In this document: positions 1 to 7,215 of the stretch, piece by piece
How positions within the stretch are numbered: the stretch's first letter is position 1
Layout: each line of letters opens with the position of its first letter
Assembly (NCBI GenBank): GCA_035936835.1
Contig: DASYVT010000135.1
Span: 29,150 to 93,149 of the forward strand
Length of the DNA: 64,000 nucleotides
Direction: 5' to 3'
From: Candidatus Methylomirabilota bacterium
GTDB taxonomy: Bacteria > Methylomirabilota > Methylomirabilia > Rokubacteriales > CSP1-6
The notes under the pieces: generated by a model
Databases searched by the model: none
What the model saw: the letters and a program-made list of their open reading frames with translations, nothing else
What the model was told of the DNA's origin: nothing
Made by a program: the position numbers and the translations under genes

Positions 1-1
1 G

Positions 2-415
2 ACGATCAACACCGGCGTGCGCGGTGTACCGGAGGTGATCGACCGTGGGAACTGGCAGGCACGGCTCGGGGTGACACGGCGGGATATAGGTACCGGCATG
101 AGCGCCGAAGAGGTTGCCCAATTCAGCGCCCAAGTCGACGTGGCGGCCGTGCGTGCGTATCGGGCCGCCGTGGCGCAAGAAACACGGTCTGGCTTAACCG
201 CGAGCGACTTTGACGACCTTGACAAACCGGTGGCTGGAGCGGGTCAGCGGGCTCTCGCCTCCGGCCACCTGGGCCCGGGAGCCGAATACGTCGCCGAACT
301 TATGACGACACGACCGCGGTGGTTCCTGCTCTGCGTTGAGGCGATTGGCCACAGCTATGAACACTTGGGTGAAGCGGATCACGTGGCTCGGCTACTCGGT
401 CGCCCCGGGAATTGA
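2..415 (+). CDS. DinB-fold family protein, 5' end outside the window
   Basis: The reading frame is open from base 2, so the true start is probably left of the window; at least 137 codons are present, with a possible internal GTG at 17. The C-terminal part has a histidine motif (GHSYEHLGE) typical of DinB-type four-helix metal-binding proteins, which range from thiol-transferases to uncharacterised stress proteins. The substrate cannot be told. Codon use is visibly less GC-rich than in the rest of the window (for example GAC TTT GAC GAC CTT). A hairpin starts 8 nt after the stop. Family assignment rests on the short motif and helical character, so it is only fairly secure. Confidence 0.65.
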   Translation, partial: TINTGVRGVPEVIDRGNWQARLGVTRRDIGTGMSAEEVAQFSAQVDVAAVRAYRAAVAQETRSGLTASDFDDLDKPVAGAGQRALASGHLGPGAEYVAELMTTRPRWFLLCVEAIGHSYEHLGEADHVARLLGRPGN

Positions 416-422
416 CGGTGTT

Positions 423-445
423 GCCCAGCACCCATGGTGCTGGGC
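423..445 (+). terminator. Hairpin after the partial DinB gene
   Basis: A perfect 10-bp inverted repeat (423-432 with 436-445, arms GCCCAGCACC and GGTGCTGGGC) with a 3-nt loop lies 8 nt past the stop codon. No T-run follows, so it may act as a weak or Rho-assisted terminator, or as an mRNA 3' end stabiliser. Confidence 0.45.
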
Positions 446-713
446 GTAAGCTGGCGGAGGGCCGGAAATCTCGAGCACCCGCACCCTCGAGTCTGGCCAA
501 GGCCAGTGTTCTCAGTCCACGCCCAGCGCCCGCACGAATGACCCTCGTTACACGACGTTGCTTGATGGTGTACGTAATGTTCGAGAACTGTGAGAAGGCA
601 GGTCCCGACGGAAGACCCTCGGGCGCGGCGGGCCATGACTGAGAACGGGCATTATGTTATCTACGCCCTCTGTCCCCCTGCGGTATTGGACCAGGGTCCA
701 ATGACGCGCGGCG
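446..713. other. Intergenic stretch without a supported gene
   Basis: I find no open frame with credible start signals or recognisable protein here. Base composition is lower in GC than most of the window (for example around 565-600 and 640-660). It holds an 18-bp near-perfect palindrome at 685-702 and small inverted repeats near 489-505. It sits between the ends of two converging DinB-type genes, so no promoter is required here. Confidence 0.5.
685..702. repeat. Palindrome ATTGGACC-AG-GGTCCAAT
   Basis: Two perfect 8-bp arms (685-692 and 695-702) flank a 2-nt centre, 12 nt beyond the stop of the minus-strand DinB gene. The size and symmetry look like a dimeric repressor operator, but there is no promoter for a neighbouring gene; it could equally be a short bidirectional terminator stem. 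Confidence 0.4.
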
Positions 714-1196
714 CTACTTCGCTTTCGTGGTCGCCTTGATGCTCTCCAGGTGCTCGTAGACGTGGTCGATCAGGATCTCCTGGATCGCCTGCGCGGCCGT
801 CACAGGCGGCGTCCCGACCAGGAGTGTTCCGCTCCGGTCGAGCTCGGCATCGCTGAGCCCGCGCACCATGGCGACCGCCTGTGCGCCGTTTGTCTGCAGG
901 AGTGCGAGCGTCGCGGCCTTCGTGACGTTGGCGTGCTCCCTGGCGTGCCTCGCATTGCCCTCGTCGATCATTTCCATCGTGAGAGGCGGCACGGGCTGGC
1001 CCTTGGCGATCATCTGGACGAACCCGGCCTCCTCCGCATGCGACTCGGCGACGTGATGGGCGACCACGCCGACAGACCACTGCTCGGCTGACGCCACCGT
1101 CTTCCACTCGGCATCGCTCAGCCGCTCGACTGCCGCGTTGATCTCGCGACAGGACTGATCGAGCTTGCTGGCCAGCTGTTCGGCTCGTGCTCCCAT
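714..1196 (-). CDS. DinB family protein (mycothiol/bacillithiol-transferase-like fold)
   Basis: This 160-residue protein has the layout of DinB/maleylpyruvate-isomerase-like proteins: an N-terminal helix with a WSV...HH..ESH region around residues 40-54 and a C-terminal HVYEHLES motif around 145-152. In the family, three spaced histidines hold a divalent metal in a four-helix bundle. Many act as thiol transferases or damage-induced proteins of unknown substrate. It is transcribed toward the other DinB-type gene and follows the large cyclase gene by 36 nt on the same strand, so it could be read through from it. The specific reaction is unknown. Confidence 0.8.
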   Translation of the reverse strand: MGARAEQLASKLDQSCREINAAVERLSDAEWKTVASAEQWSVGVVAHHVAESHAEEAGFVQMIAKGQPVPPLTMEMIDEGNARHAREHANVTKAATLALLQTNGAQAVAMVRGLSDAELDRSGTLLVGTPPVTAAQAIQEILIDHVYEHLESIKATTKAK

Positions 1197-1232
1197 GGCT
1201 GCCTCCTGTGTCTGGTGAACGCCAACGCCCGG

Positions 1233-4200
1233 TTAATTTCCGACGCGACCGGCCCAGAACGCCATCCCGAGCTCCTCGAAGATCCGCTGCGCCGCCGCGA
1301 GCTGCTGCGCGGCCGTCGCCTTCTCACCGAGACGCGCCGCGATCCTTCCGAGAGCGGCGTGGCAGTGGCCGATCTCGGGGGGCACTCCGATCTCGACCGC
1401 CACCGCGAGGGCCTCCTCGGCGCGCTGCCGGGCCACGGCCTCCTCGCCCTCACCGACCAGAACCTCTGCCTCCAGCCGCAGGAGCGGGGCGCGATAGCCG
1501 CGCGCGTCGCGCGCGGCGACCTCCGCCAGGCCCCGCACGATATGCTGCCGCGCCTCGGCGGGCCGACCGGCGGCGAGATACGCGGCCGCCGTCACCGTCC
1601 CGTAGCGCGTCCACTGCAGCAGTGCGCCCGCCGGCCGTTCGAGTCCTCGCGCGAGGCATTCGAGGCCGCGGGCGTGATTGCCGGTGAGGAGTGCGGCCCA
1701 GGCGAGATAAACCGCGTTGGCGCAGATGCCATGGACGAGGTCGTGCTCCTGGGCGATCGCGAGGCCGCGCTCGAGGACCGGGATCGCGTTCTCCACGTCG
1801 CCCCGCATGATGTGCACGTAACCCAGGAAGGCATTCGCGATCGAGAGACTGGAGACGTGATGGATTTCCATGGCCATCCGGAGGGCCTCGGTGGCTGACG
1901 CGAGCGCGGTGTCGAAGCGTCCGAGCGCGGCGTGCGCCTCCGACCGCCACCCGCAAAGGCTCACGTAGATCGGGTAGACGAGACCCGGCTCCCTGGCGCC
2001 CTCCACGGCGGTCGCGAAGAGCGCGATGCCGACATCGAACTCCTCGACCGCCTCCTCGACGCGCCCGAGGTCCCGACAGGCCACCGCCTCGATGAACCGC
2101 GCGTAGCTCCGGGTCCTGAGATCCGACGCGTCGGCACAGGTGGCCGCCTCCCGGGCGCGATCGATGGCCGACTGCAGCGTGCCGGGAATGTTCCCCGTGA
2201 AGGCGATCGCTTGCGCCTGGCGGACCTGCACGCGGGCGAGCCGTGGACCGTCCCCCAAGGCGCGCGCGAGGGCTTCCACCTTGGTGCCGAGCTCGCCGAG
2301 CCCGTCAAGTCGGCTCGCCGAGATCCGGGTGGACCACAGATCGAGATAGGCGTCGAGCTCGAGGCCACGGTCCGCCGCCTCGCCCAGATGATGGAGCGCG
2401 TCGAGACTCGCCTCGTAGAACGTCATCGCCGTCACGTACCGCGCTTCCGCCTGCGCCGTGGCCCCTGCCCGGTAGAGATAGGACGCCGCGGGCGCCCACA
2501 TCTCGCCCCGCACCGCGTGATGGGCCAGCACCTCGACCTTCTCCGGGGCGTGGTCCGCGACGCGCTGCTCGAGGACGCCGAGGACGCTCGCGTGGAGCCG
2601 GCGCCGGCGCTCGCGCAGGACGCCCTGGTACCCCACCTCCAGGGTGAGGGCATGCGCGAACGTGTACTCGAGCTCCGGGAAGAGGTTCGTCTCGAAGAGG
2701 AACTCGGCGGCCTGGAGCTGGGCCAGCCCGCGCCGGAGCTCGAGAGCGGGCGTCTCCGCGATGGCCTCGAGAAGGGCGACCGGCACGGTCTTGCCGATGA
2801 CGGCTGCTGACTGGAGCAGGTGCTTGACCGCGGGCGGAAGCCGGTCGATGCGGGCCGCGAGCACCGCCTGGACGGTGGCGGGGACCTGGATCGTCTCGAC
2901 CGGCCTGGCGAGTGTGAAGGCGCCCCGGTCCCCGACGATCACGTGCGTCTCGACGAGCGTACGCACGCTCTCCTCGAGGAAGAAGGGATTGCCCTCCGTG
3001 CGGTCGATGAGCAAGCGCTTCAGCGCATCGAGCGGGCGAGCCGCGCCGATGAGGGCGTCGAGCAGCGCCGCCGCGCCTTCACCCGTGAGGGGGTCGATCC
3101 GGAGCTGCGTGTAATAGCTCTTGCCGCCCCAGCCGTGCTGGTACTCGGGCCGGTAGTTGACGAGCAGGAGGACACGGGCGGTGGGCAGGCTCTCCACCAG
3201 ACTCTCGAGCAGCGCCTGCGTCTCGTCGTCGATCCAGTGCAGATCCTCGAAGAGGAGCAGGACGGGCTGGACCTGGCTCTCGCGAAGGATGAGGTGCTTG
3301 CCGGCGTCGAGGGTCCGCTGCCGGCGCTCGGCGGCCCCGAGCGACTCCCACTGACCGTCGGCGACGGGCACACCGAACAGCGACAGGAACGCGGGCAGCG
3401 CGCCACGGAGCTGCTCGTCGAGGGTGAACAGCTTGCCTGTGATCTTTTCCCGGATGGCGCGGGGCTCGTCGCGGTCCTCGACCTTGAAGTACGCGCGGAG
3501 CAGATCGATGACCGGAAGATAGGCGGTCGCCTTGCCGTAGGAGACGGAGGCGGATTCCAGGATGAGCCACCCCTCCGTGCGATGCGAGCGGGTGAACTCC
3601 CAGTACAGACGCGACTTCCCCACGCCGGGCTCCCCCACCACGGCCACGACCTGCCCGTGCCCGGATCTGGCGCGCCCGAGCGCCCGGTCGAGCTGCTCGA
3701 GCTCCGGGTCGCGCCCGACGAAGCGCGTAAGGCCGCGCGCCGCCGCCGCGTGCAGACGAGACCGGATCGGCGAGGCGCCCGTCACCTCGTACACCTCGAG
3801 GGGCACCTCCAGGCCCTTGACCGACCGCGGCCCGAGTGACCGGGTGAGGACGTAGCCCTCGACCAGCCTCAGCGTCTCCGACGGCACGAGGATCGATCCC
3901 GGCATGGCCATCTGCTCCATGCGGGCGGCGAGGTGGGTGGTCTGCCCGACAGCCGTGTAGTCCATGTGGAGGTCGTTCCCGATGGAGCGCACCACCACCT
4001 CGCCCGAGTTGAGGCCGACACGGATGTGGATCGGGAGCCCGCGGTCGCGGTGCAGCTCCTCGGCGTACGCCTTCACCGTTTCCTGCATCCGGAGCGCCGC
4101 GTAACACGCGCGCACGGCATGGTCCTCGTGAGCGAGAGGCGCGCCGAAGAGCGCCATGATGCCATCACCCATCACCTGGTTCACCGTGCCCTCGTAGCGG

Positions 4201-4571
4201 TGCACCGCTTCCATCATCCGCTCGAGCACCGGGTCCAGGAGCTTGCGGGCGTCCTCGGGATCGCCGTCGGCCAGGAGCTCCATTGAGCCCTTGAGGTCGG
4301 CGAACAAGACGGTGACCTGCTTCCGCTCACCCTCGAGGGCGGCCTTCGAGCTGATGATCTTCTCGGCGAGGTGTTTCGGGGTGTACGCGGTTGGCGAGGT
4401 GAACCGAGGCTGACCGGCCGCGGCGACCGGCCGGCCACACTCGGCGCAGAACTTGGCGGCCGGCGAGATCTCGGTGCCGCAGCCGGCGCACCGGGTGGCG
4501 AGCGCGCTCCCGCATTCCTCGCAGAACTTCGCGTTGGGCGGGCTGTCGTGCTGACATCGGGAGCACTTCAT
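1233..4571 (-). CDS. Zinc-ribbon / class III adenylate cyclase / STAND ATPase / TPR signalling protein
   Basis: The product is about 1112 aa. Paired zinc ribbons (Cys 3, 6, 17, 20 and 28, 31, 42, 45) precede a class III nucleotide cyclase domain (about 75-260) with metal-binding Asp 92 (LFADLKGS) and Asp 136 (GDGIMALFG). A STAND-type ATPase follows, with Walker A GEPGVGKS at 313-320 and Walker B/ED at LLLFEDLHWID. Helical TPR-like repeats fill the C-terminal half. Asp 204 (MDYTAVG) fits ATP selectivity. The usual transition-state Asn is His 213, while the partner Arg 217 is kept. I chose ATG 4571 because it begins at the zinc ribbon (MKCSRCQ) and has GGAGG 10 nt upstream; GTG 4604 is the alternative. 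The activating signal is unknown. Confidence 0.85.
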   Translation of the reverse strand: MKCSRCQHDSPPNAKFCEECGSALATRCAGCGTEISPAAKFCAECGRPVAAAGQPRFTSPTAYTPKHLAEKIISSKAALEGERKQVTVLFADLKGSMELLADGDPEDARKLLDPVLERMMEAVHRYEGTVNQVMGDGIMALFGAPLAHEDHAVRACYAALRMQETVKAYAEELHRDRGLPIHIRVGLNSGEVVVRSIGNDLHMDYTAVGQTTHLAARMEQMAMPGSILVPSETLRLVEGYVLTRSLGPRSVKGLEVPLEVYEVTGASPIRSRLHAAAARGLTRFVGRDPELEQLDRALGRARSGHGQVVAVVGEPGVGKSRLYWEFTRSHRTEGWLILESASVSYGKATAYLPVIDLLRAYFKVEDRDEPRAIREKITGKLFTLDEQLRGALPAFLSLFGVPVADGQWESLGAAERRQRTLDAGKHLILRESQVQPVLLLFEDLHWIDDETQALLESLVESLPTARVLLLVNYRPEYQHGWGGKSYYTQLRIDPLTGEGAAALLDALIGAARPLDALKRLLIDRTEGNPFFLEESVRTLVETHVIVGDRGAFTLARPVETIQVPATVQAVLAARIDRLPPAVKHLLQSAAVIGKTVPVALLEAIAETPALELRRGLAQLQAAEFLFETNLFPELEYTFAHALTLEVGYQGVLRERRRRLHASVLGVLEQRVADHAPEKVEVLAHHAVRGEMWAPAASYLYRAGATAQAEARYVTAMTFYEASLDALHHLGEAADRGLELDAYLDLWSTRISASRLDGLGELGTKVEALARALGDGPRLARVQVRQAQAIAFTGNIPGTLQSAIDRAREAATCADASDLRTRSYARFIEAVACRDLGRVEEAVEEFDVGIALFATAVEGAREPGLVYPIYVSLCGWRSEAHAALGRFDTALASATEALRMAMEIHHVSSLSIANAFLGYVHIMRGDVENAIPVLERGLAIAQEHDLVHGICANAVYLAWAALLTGNHARGLECLARGLERPAGALLQWTRYGTVTAAAYLAAGRPAEARQHIVRGLAEVAARDARGYRAPLLRLEAEVLVGEGEEAVARQRAEEALAVAVEIGVPPEIGHCHAALGRIAARLGEKATAAQQLAAAQRIFEELGMAFWAGRVGN

Positions 4572-4618
4572 CCGCGCTGCGCCTCCCTCAGGCTGACCGG
4601 ACACCCGAAACGTGCCTT

Positions 4619-4648
4619 AGGCTAGCATCGCGGTGAAGCCCTTGACAA
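4619..4648 (-). promoter_or_regulatory. Candidate promoter for the cyclase/STAND gene
   Basis: On the minus strand TTGTCA (4643-4648) is followed after 18 bp by TAGCCT (4619-4624). It would give a leader of about 40 nt to the ATG at 4571. The -10 match is weak (3 of 6). Its -35 overlaps that of the divergent promoter. Confidence 0.3.
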
Positions 4649-4670
4649 GCTGGCACGACGAGCAGAAAGT
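4642..4670 (+). promoter_or_regulatory. Candidate promoter for the VOC gene
   Basis: A perfect TTGACA (4642-4647) is followed after 17 bp by GAAAGT (4665-4670). The predicted transcript starts near 4677, leaving a short leader that contains a strong AAGGGAGG Shine-Dalgarno sequence 7 nt before the start codon. Confidence 0.4.
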
Positions 4671-4709
4671 CATGCAACCCAGACCGATTCAGATAAGGGA
4701 GGTATCCCC

Positions 4710-5120
4710 ATGGCCGATCCCATTGCAACGCAGGGTGTCCACCACCTCCGGCTCACGGTCAGCAACGTCGACCGGACCGTCACGTTTTTCACCGAGGTCC
4801 TGGGCTTCAAGAAGCTCATGGATCTTACTCCGGGAGCCTACCTGAGCAACGGCCGGATGGGGCTGGGCATCGGTCCTCACCCCGAACCCGCCCGCGCCAT
4901 CAAGGGCGACCGCTTCGACGAAAACCGGATCGGCCTCGATCACCTGAGCTTCGGGGTGGCGAGCCGGGCCGACCTCGAGCACGCCGTGCGCGTGCTCGAT
5001 CAGCGGGGCGTGGCCCACTCAGAGATCCGGGATCTCGGGCCGGCCTTCGGGATCTACGTCCTCATCTTCCGCGACCCTGACAATATCCAGCTCGAGCTCA
5101 GCGCTCCGCACGCCGCCTGA
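4710..5120 (+). CDS. VOC (glyoxalase/dioxygenase fold) family protein
   Basis: At 136 aa this is one complete vicinal-oxygen-chelate module of two beta-alpha-beta-beta-beta halves: GVHHLRLTVSNVD at the N-terminus, LDHLSFGV in the middle and RDPDNIQLEL at the end. The pattern of one His near each half start and a C-terminal Glu is that of metal-dependent glyoxalase I, epimerase and dioxygenase relatives; methylmalonyl-CoA epimerase belongs to this fold too, but nothing seen here singles it out. The ATG is preceded by AAGGGAGG at 4695-4702. It is the only plus-strand gene between 0.4 and 12 kb and diverges from the cyclase gene. Substrate unknown. Confidence 0.85.
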   Translation: MADPIATQGVHHLRLTVSNVDRTVTFFTEVLGFKKLMDLTPGAYLSNGRMGLGIGPHPEPARAIKGDRFDENRIGLDHLSFGVASRADLEHAVRVLDQRGVAHSEIRDLGPAFGIYVLIFRDPDNIQLELSAPHAA

Positions 5121-5189
5121 GCTTCGCCCAGCGCGCCAAGGCCGCTGCAATTGCGTCCAGCTGCCAGCGCAGGGAGTCCTCTCGCCTAG

Positions 5190-5427
5190 GCGGCACTGCT
5201 CTCCAAGACAGAGGCCGATGCCCTTGAGATCCCGCCCGTGCAGCGCGTTGAGGGCGGCGTCGCAGGACATCGTCAGGCTGTCCTCGCGTAGTTGGCGACG
5301 GCGCGCTCGCCGGCCCCGTCGCCACCCCAGACCGCGCCCAGCGCCTTGCCCGAGAGCCGCTACGGCGGCACGTGCCCGCCGACCGACAAAATGCCGATCA
5401 TGGGGACAAGATCAAGATGCCGATCAT
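5190..5427 (-). pseudogene. Decayed N-terminus of an HMG-CoA-synthase-like (thiolase-fold) gene
   Basis: Directly after the CoA-transferase stop, and overlapping it as ATGA, an ATG at 5427 opens a frame that dies after 9 codons. A near copy of the same start lies at 5401. From there the frame reads MIGILSVGGHVPP, hits TAG at 5360-5362 where the family expects a Tyr, then continues RLSGKALGAVWGGDGAGERAVANY. A 1-nt loss near 5287 shifts it into EDSLTMSCDAALNALHGRD. These pieces match the start of hydroxymethylglutaryl-CoA-synthase-type proteins (start, GERAVANY-DEDS, AAL-AL). Downstream of about 5190 similarity fades. So at least one nonsense change, one frameshift and a large deletion are present. 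Confidence 0.7.
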
Positions 5428-7211
5428 GTGAACTCGCCCAGGAAGTACCGGCGCGGATCGAATAGACGGATCAGCCCCAGCTCGTCCGACGTCGGCGGCT
5501 CGAAGCGCCTGAGCCCGGGCGCCACGGCGAGATCCCAGCCACAGGCCGCGCGCGCCGCCTCGACCGCCTGCGCCTCGGGGCGGTTGCCGAAGACGCCGGT
5601 GAGCCTGAGCGCGCCGTCCTCGTGCACTTTCTCGTAGACGCCGAGATCGGAGACGACCGTGCGCACCGTGCGGCCGGGCGCCGTGATGTACGGCACCTTG
5701 TCCACGAAGCGCTGCGACGACTGCGGCAGGGACACGACCACCTCCCTCGCCGAGGAAGTGATGTCGTTGGCGCCGCCCGAGCCGGTGACGTACGTCTTCC
5801 CAGGGATGATGGTCGAGTTGATGTTGCCGTACTTGTCGATCTGGCCGGCGGCGAGCGAGCCGAGACACGCGTTGTGGCGCCCGCCCATGAAGATGCCCAT
5901 GACGTGGAGGATGTCCGTCAGCATCTTGCACGTGGGAAAATTGCGGAAGGAGAAGACGAAGGGTTCGGCGGGGCGCGGCAGGTAGCCAACCATGCCCGTC
6001 TCGGCCATGATCTCGACGTCCACGCCCGACTGCTTGAGCTCATAGGCGGCGAGCCACGCGGCAAGGTTGGAGTTGCCGACACCGGCGAGGAAGCTCTTGT
6101 AGCCGTGCGCGCGCACCTTTTCGCCGAGCAGCCGGGCCGCCGTCACCACCATCCACTCGGCCGGCGAGGCCGGCGCGCCCGGCGCCGGCAGCGTCGAGGA
6201 CAGCGACTCGAGCTCGGAGACCCACGCGTCGGCATGCGCCCGCCCCTTGGTCCCCATGATCCGGGCATAGCCGAGCTTGGCGAGATAGGCCTGCTGGTCC
6301 GGCACCTCGAGGATCCACTCCTTGATCCACGCGTCCGCGGTCTCGGGCTTCCGGAAGGCGCGGCGGCACTCGAGGATCCACTCGAGGTCCTCGGCATAGC
6401 CCTCGAGCTCGGGCACGCCCATAGCATACATGCCGCCCGGATGGCAGCCCTGCGGCGCCTCGACCACGGCCCGAACGTACTGAGCCGGCAGCTTGACCAG
6501 ATTCGAATGGCGCCGGATGAAATCCGTCGAGACGATGCGCTCGACCGTGACGATGGCACCGCGTCCGGCGGCCATGGCGCCGTAGAGGTTCTCGTTGAGC
6601 GGCGCCGCCGTGAGCACATTGCCCGCGCGATCAGCCACCCATCCATGAACGAGCGCCACGTCGGGCACCAGCGCCCGGACATAGCCCACGCGCCCTTCGC
6701 CGCCGAACGGGTCGGCGGCGGCGATGAAGTCGCCGGCGCGCGCGTTGTCCTCCTCCATGGAGGAGCCGAGCAGCGACTTCGTCGTGAGGAATGGCACACC
6801 CATGGCGCCGGCAAGAAGCCGGAGCGGCAGGGTCAGCATGGACCAGTTCTGGACCTCGAGCCGCCCCTCGAGCACCGCCCGCGAGATCAGGGCCTGCGGT
6901 GTCGGGAAGGGATAGCCCTCGCCCATGAACGTCGTGATGACGCGGCGGACGAGGCCGCCGTGGATGAGAGCGGTCCATGGAGACCCGATGCCGATGGCCG
7001 CCAGCGTGAAGTCCGGGCGCTTGCCCCACCACTGGCGCGTGATCTCTCTGACCAGGACATTGGCGCGGCCGTGGGCGGCGCCGAAATAGAGCGTGTCGCC
7101 GGCCTTGACGTGGCGACGCACGGCTTCTTCGAGGGTCGCGGTCTTGTCCGGTCCCTCGTGAAGCGGCAGCTCGAGGCGCCGCCTGATCACGTCGTGGTAG
7201 GCGGCGTCCAT
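5424..7211 (-). CDS. Family I CoA-transferase, fused alpha and beta subunits (GctA/GctB-like)
   Basis: A 595-aa protein from ATG 7211, placed 4 nt after the stop of the upstream Fe-S oxidoreductase gene. Residues 1 to about 330 resemble the alpha subunit and about 350-595 the beta subunit of glutaconate-type CoA-transferases, which move CoA between acyl groups through a glutamyl-CoA intermediate. The likely catalytic glutamate is Glu 404 in AETGMVGYLP. Two-subunit enzymes are commoner than this single-chain form. Neighbours (ETF-linked oxidoreductase, meaB, HMG-CoA-synthase remnant) point to acyl-CoA or branched-chain acid catabolism; the actual acid is not determinable. A longer GTG-type start upstream would overlap the previous gene and reads as low-complexity sequence. 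Confidence 0.85.
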   Translation of the reverse strand: MDAAYHDVIRRRLELPLHEGPDKTATLEEAVRRHVKAGDTLYFGAAHGRANVLVREITRQWWGKRPDFTLAAIGIGSPWTALIHGGLVRRVITTFMGEGYPFPTPQALISRAVLEGRLEVQNWSMLTLPLRLLAGAMGVPFLTTKSLLGSSMEEDNARAGDFIAAADPFGGEGRVGYVRALVPDVALVHGWVADRAGNVLTAAPLNENLYGAMAAGRGAIVTVERIVSTDFIRRHSNLVKLPAQYVRAVVEAPQGCHPGGMYAMGVPELEGYAEDLEWILECRRAFRKPETADAWIKEWILEVPDQQAYLAKLGYARIMGTKGRAHADAWVSELESLSSTLPAPGAPASPAEWMVVTAARLLGEKVRAHGYKSFLAGVGNSNLAAWLAAYELKQSGVDVEIMAETGMVGYLPRPAEPFVFSFRNFPTCKMLTDILHVMGIFMGGRHNACLGSLAAGQIDKYGNINSTIIPGKTYVTGSGGANDITSSAREVVVSLPQSSQRFVDKVPYITAPGRTVRTVVSDLGVYEKVHEDGALRLTGVFGNRPEAQAVEAARAACGWDLAVAPGLRRFEPPTSDELGLIRLFDPRRYFLGEFT

Positions 7212-7215
7212 CGTG

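Noticed and set aside
412..642. Small plus-strand frame after the partial DinB gene
   Set aside because: It begins within the stop region of the DinB gene, spans the hairpin, lacks a ribosome site and reads as random sequence.
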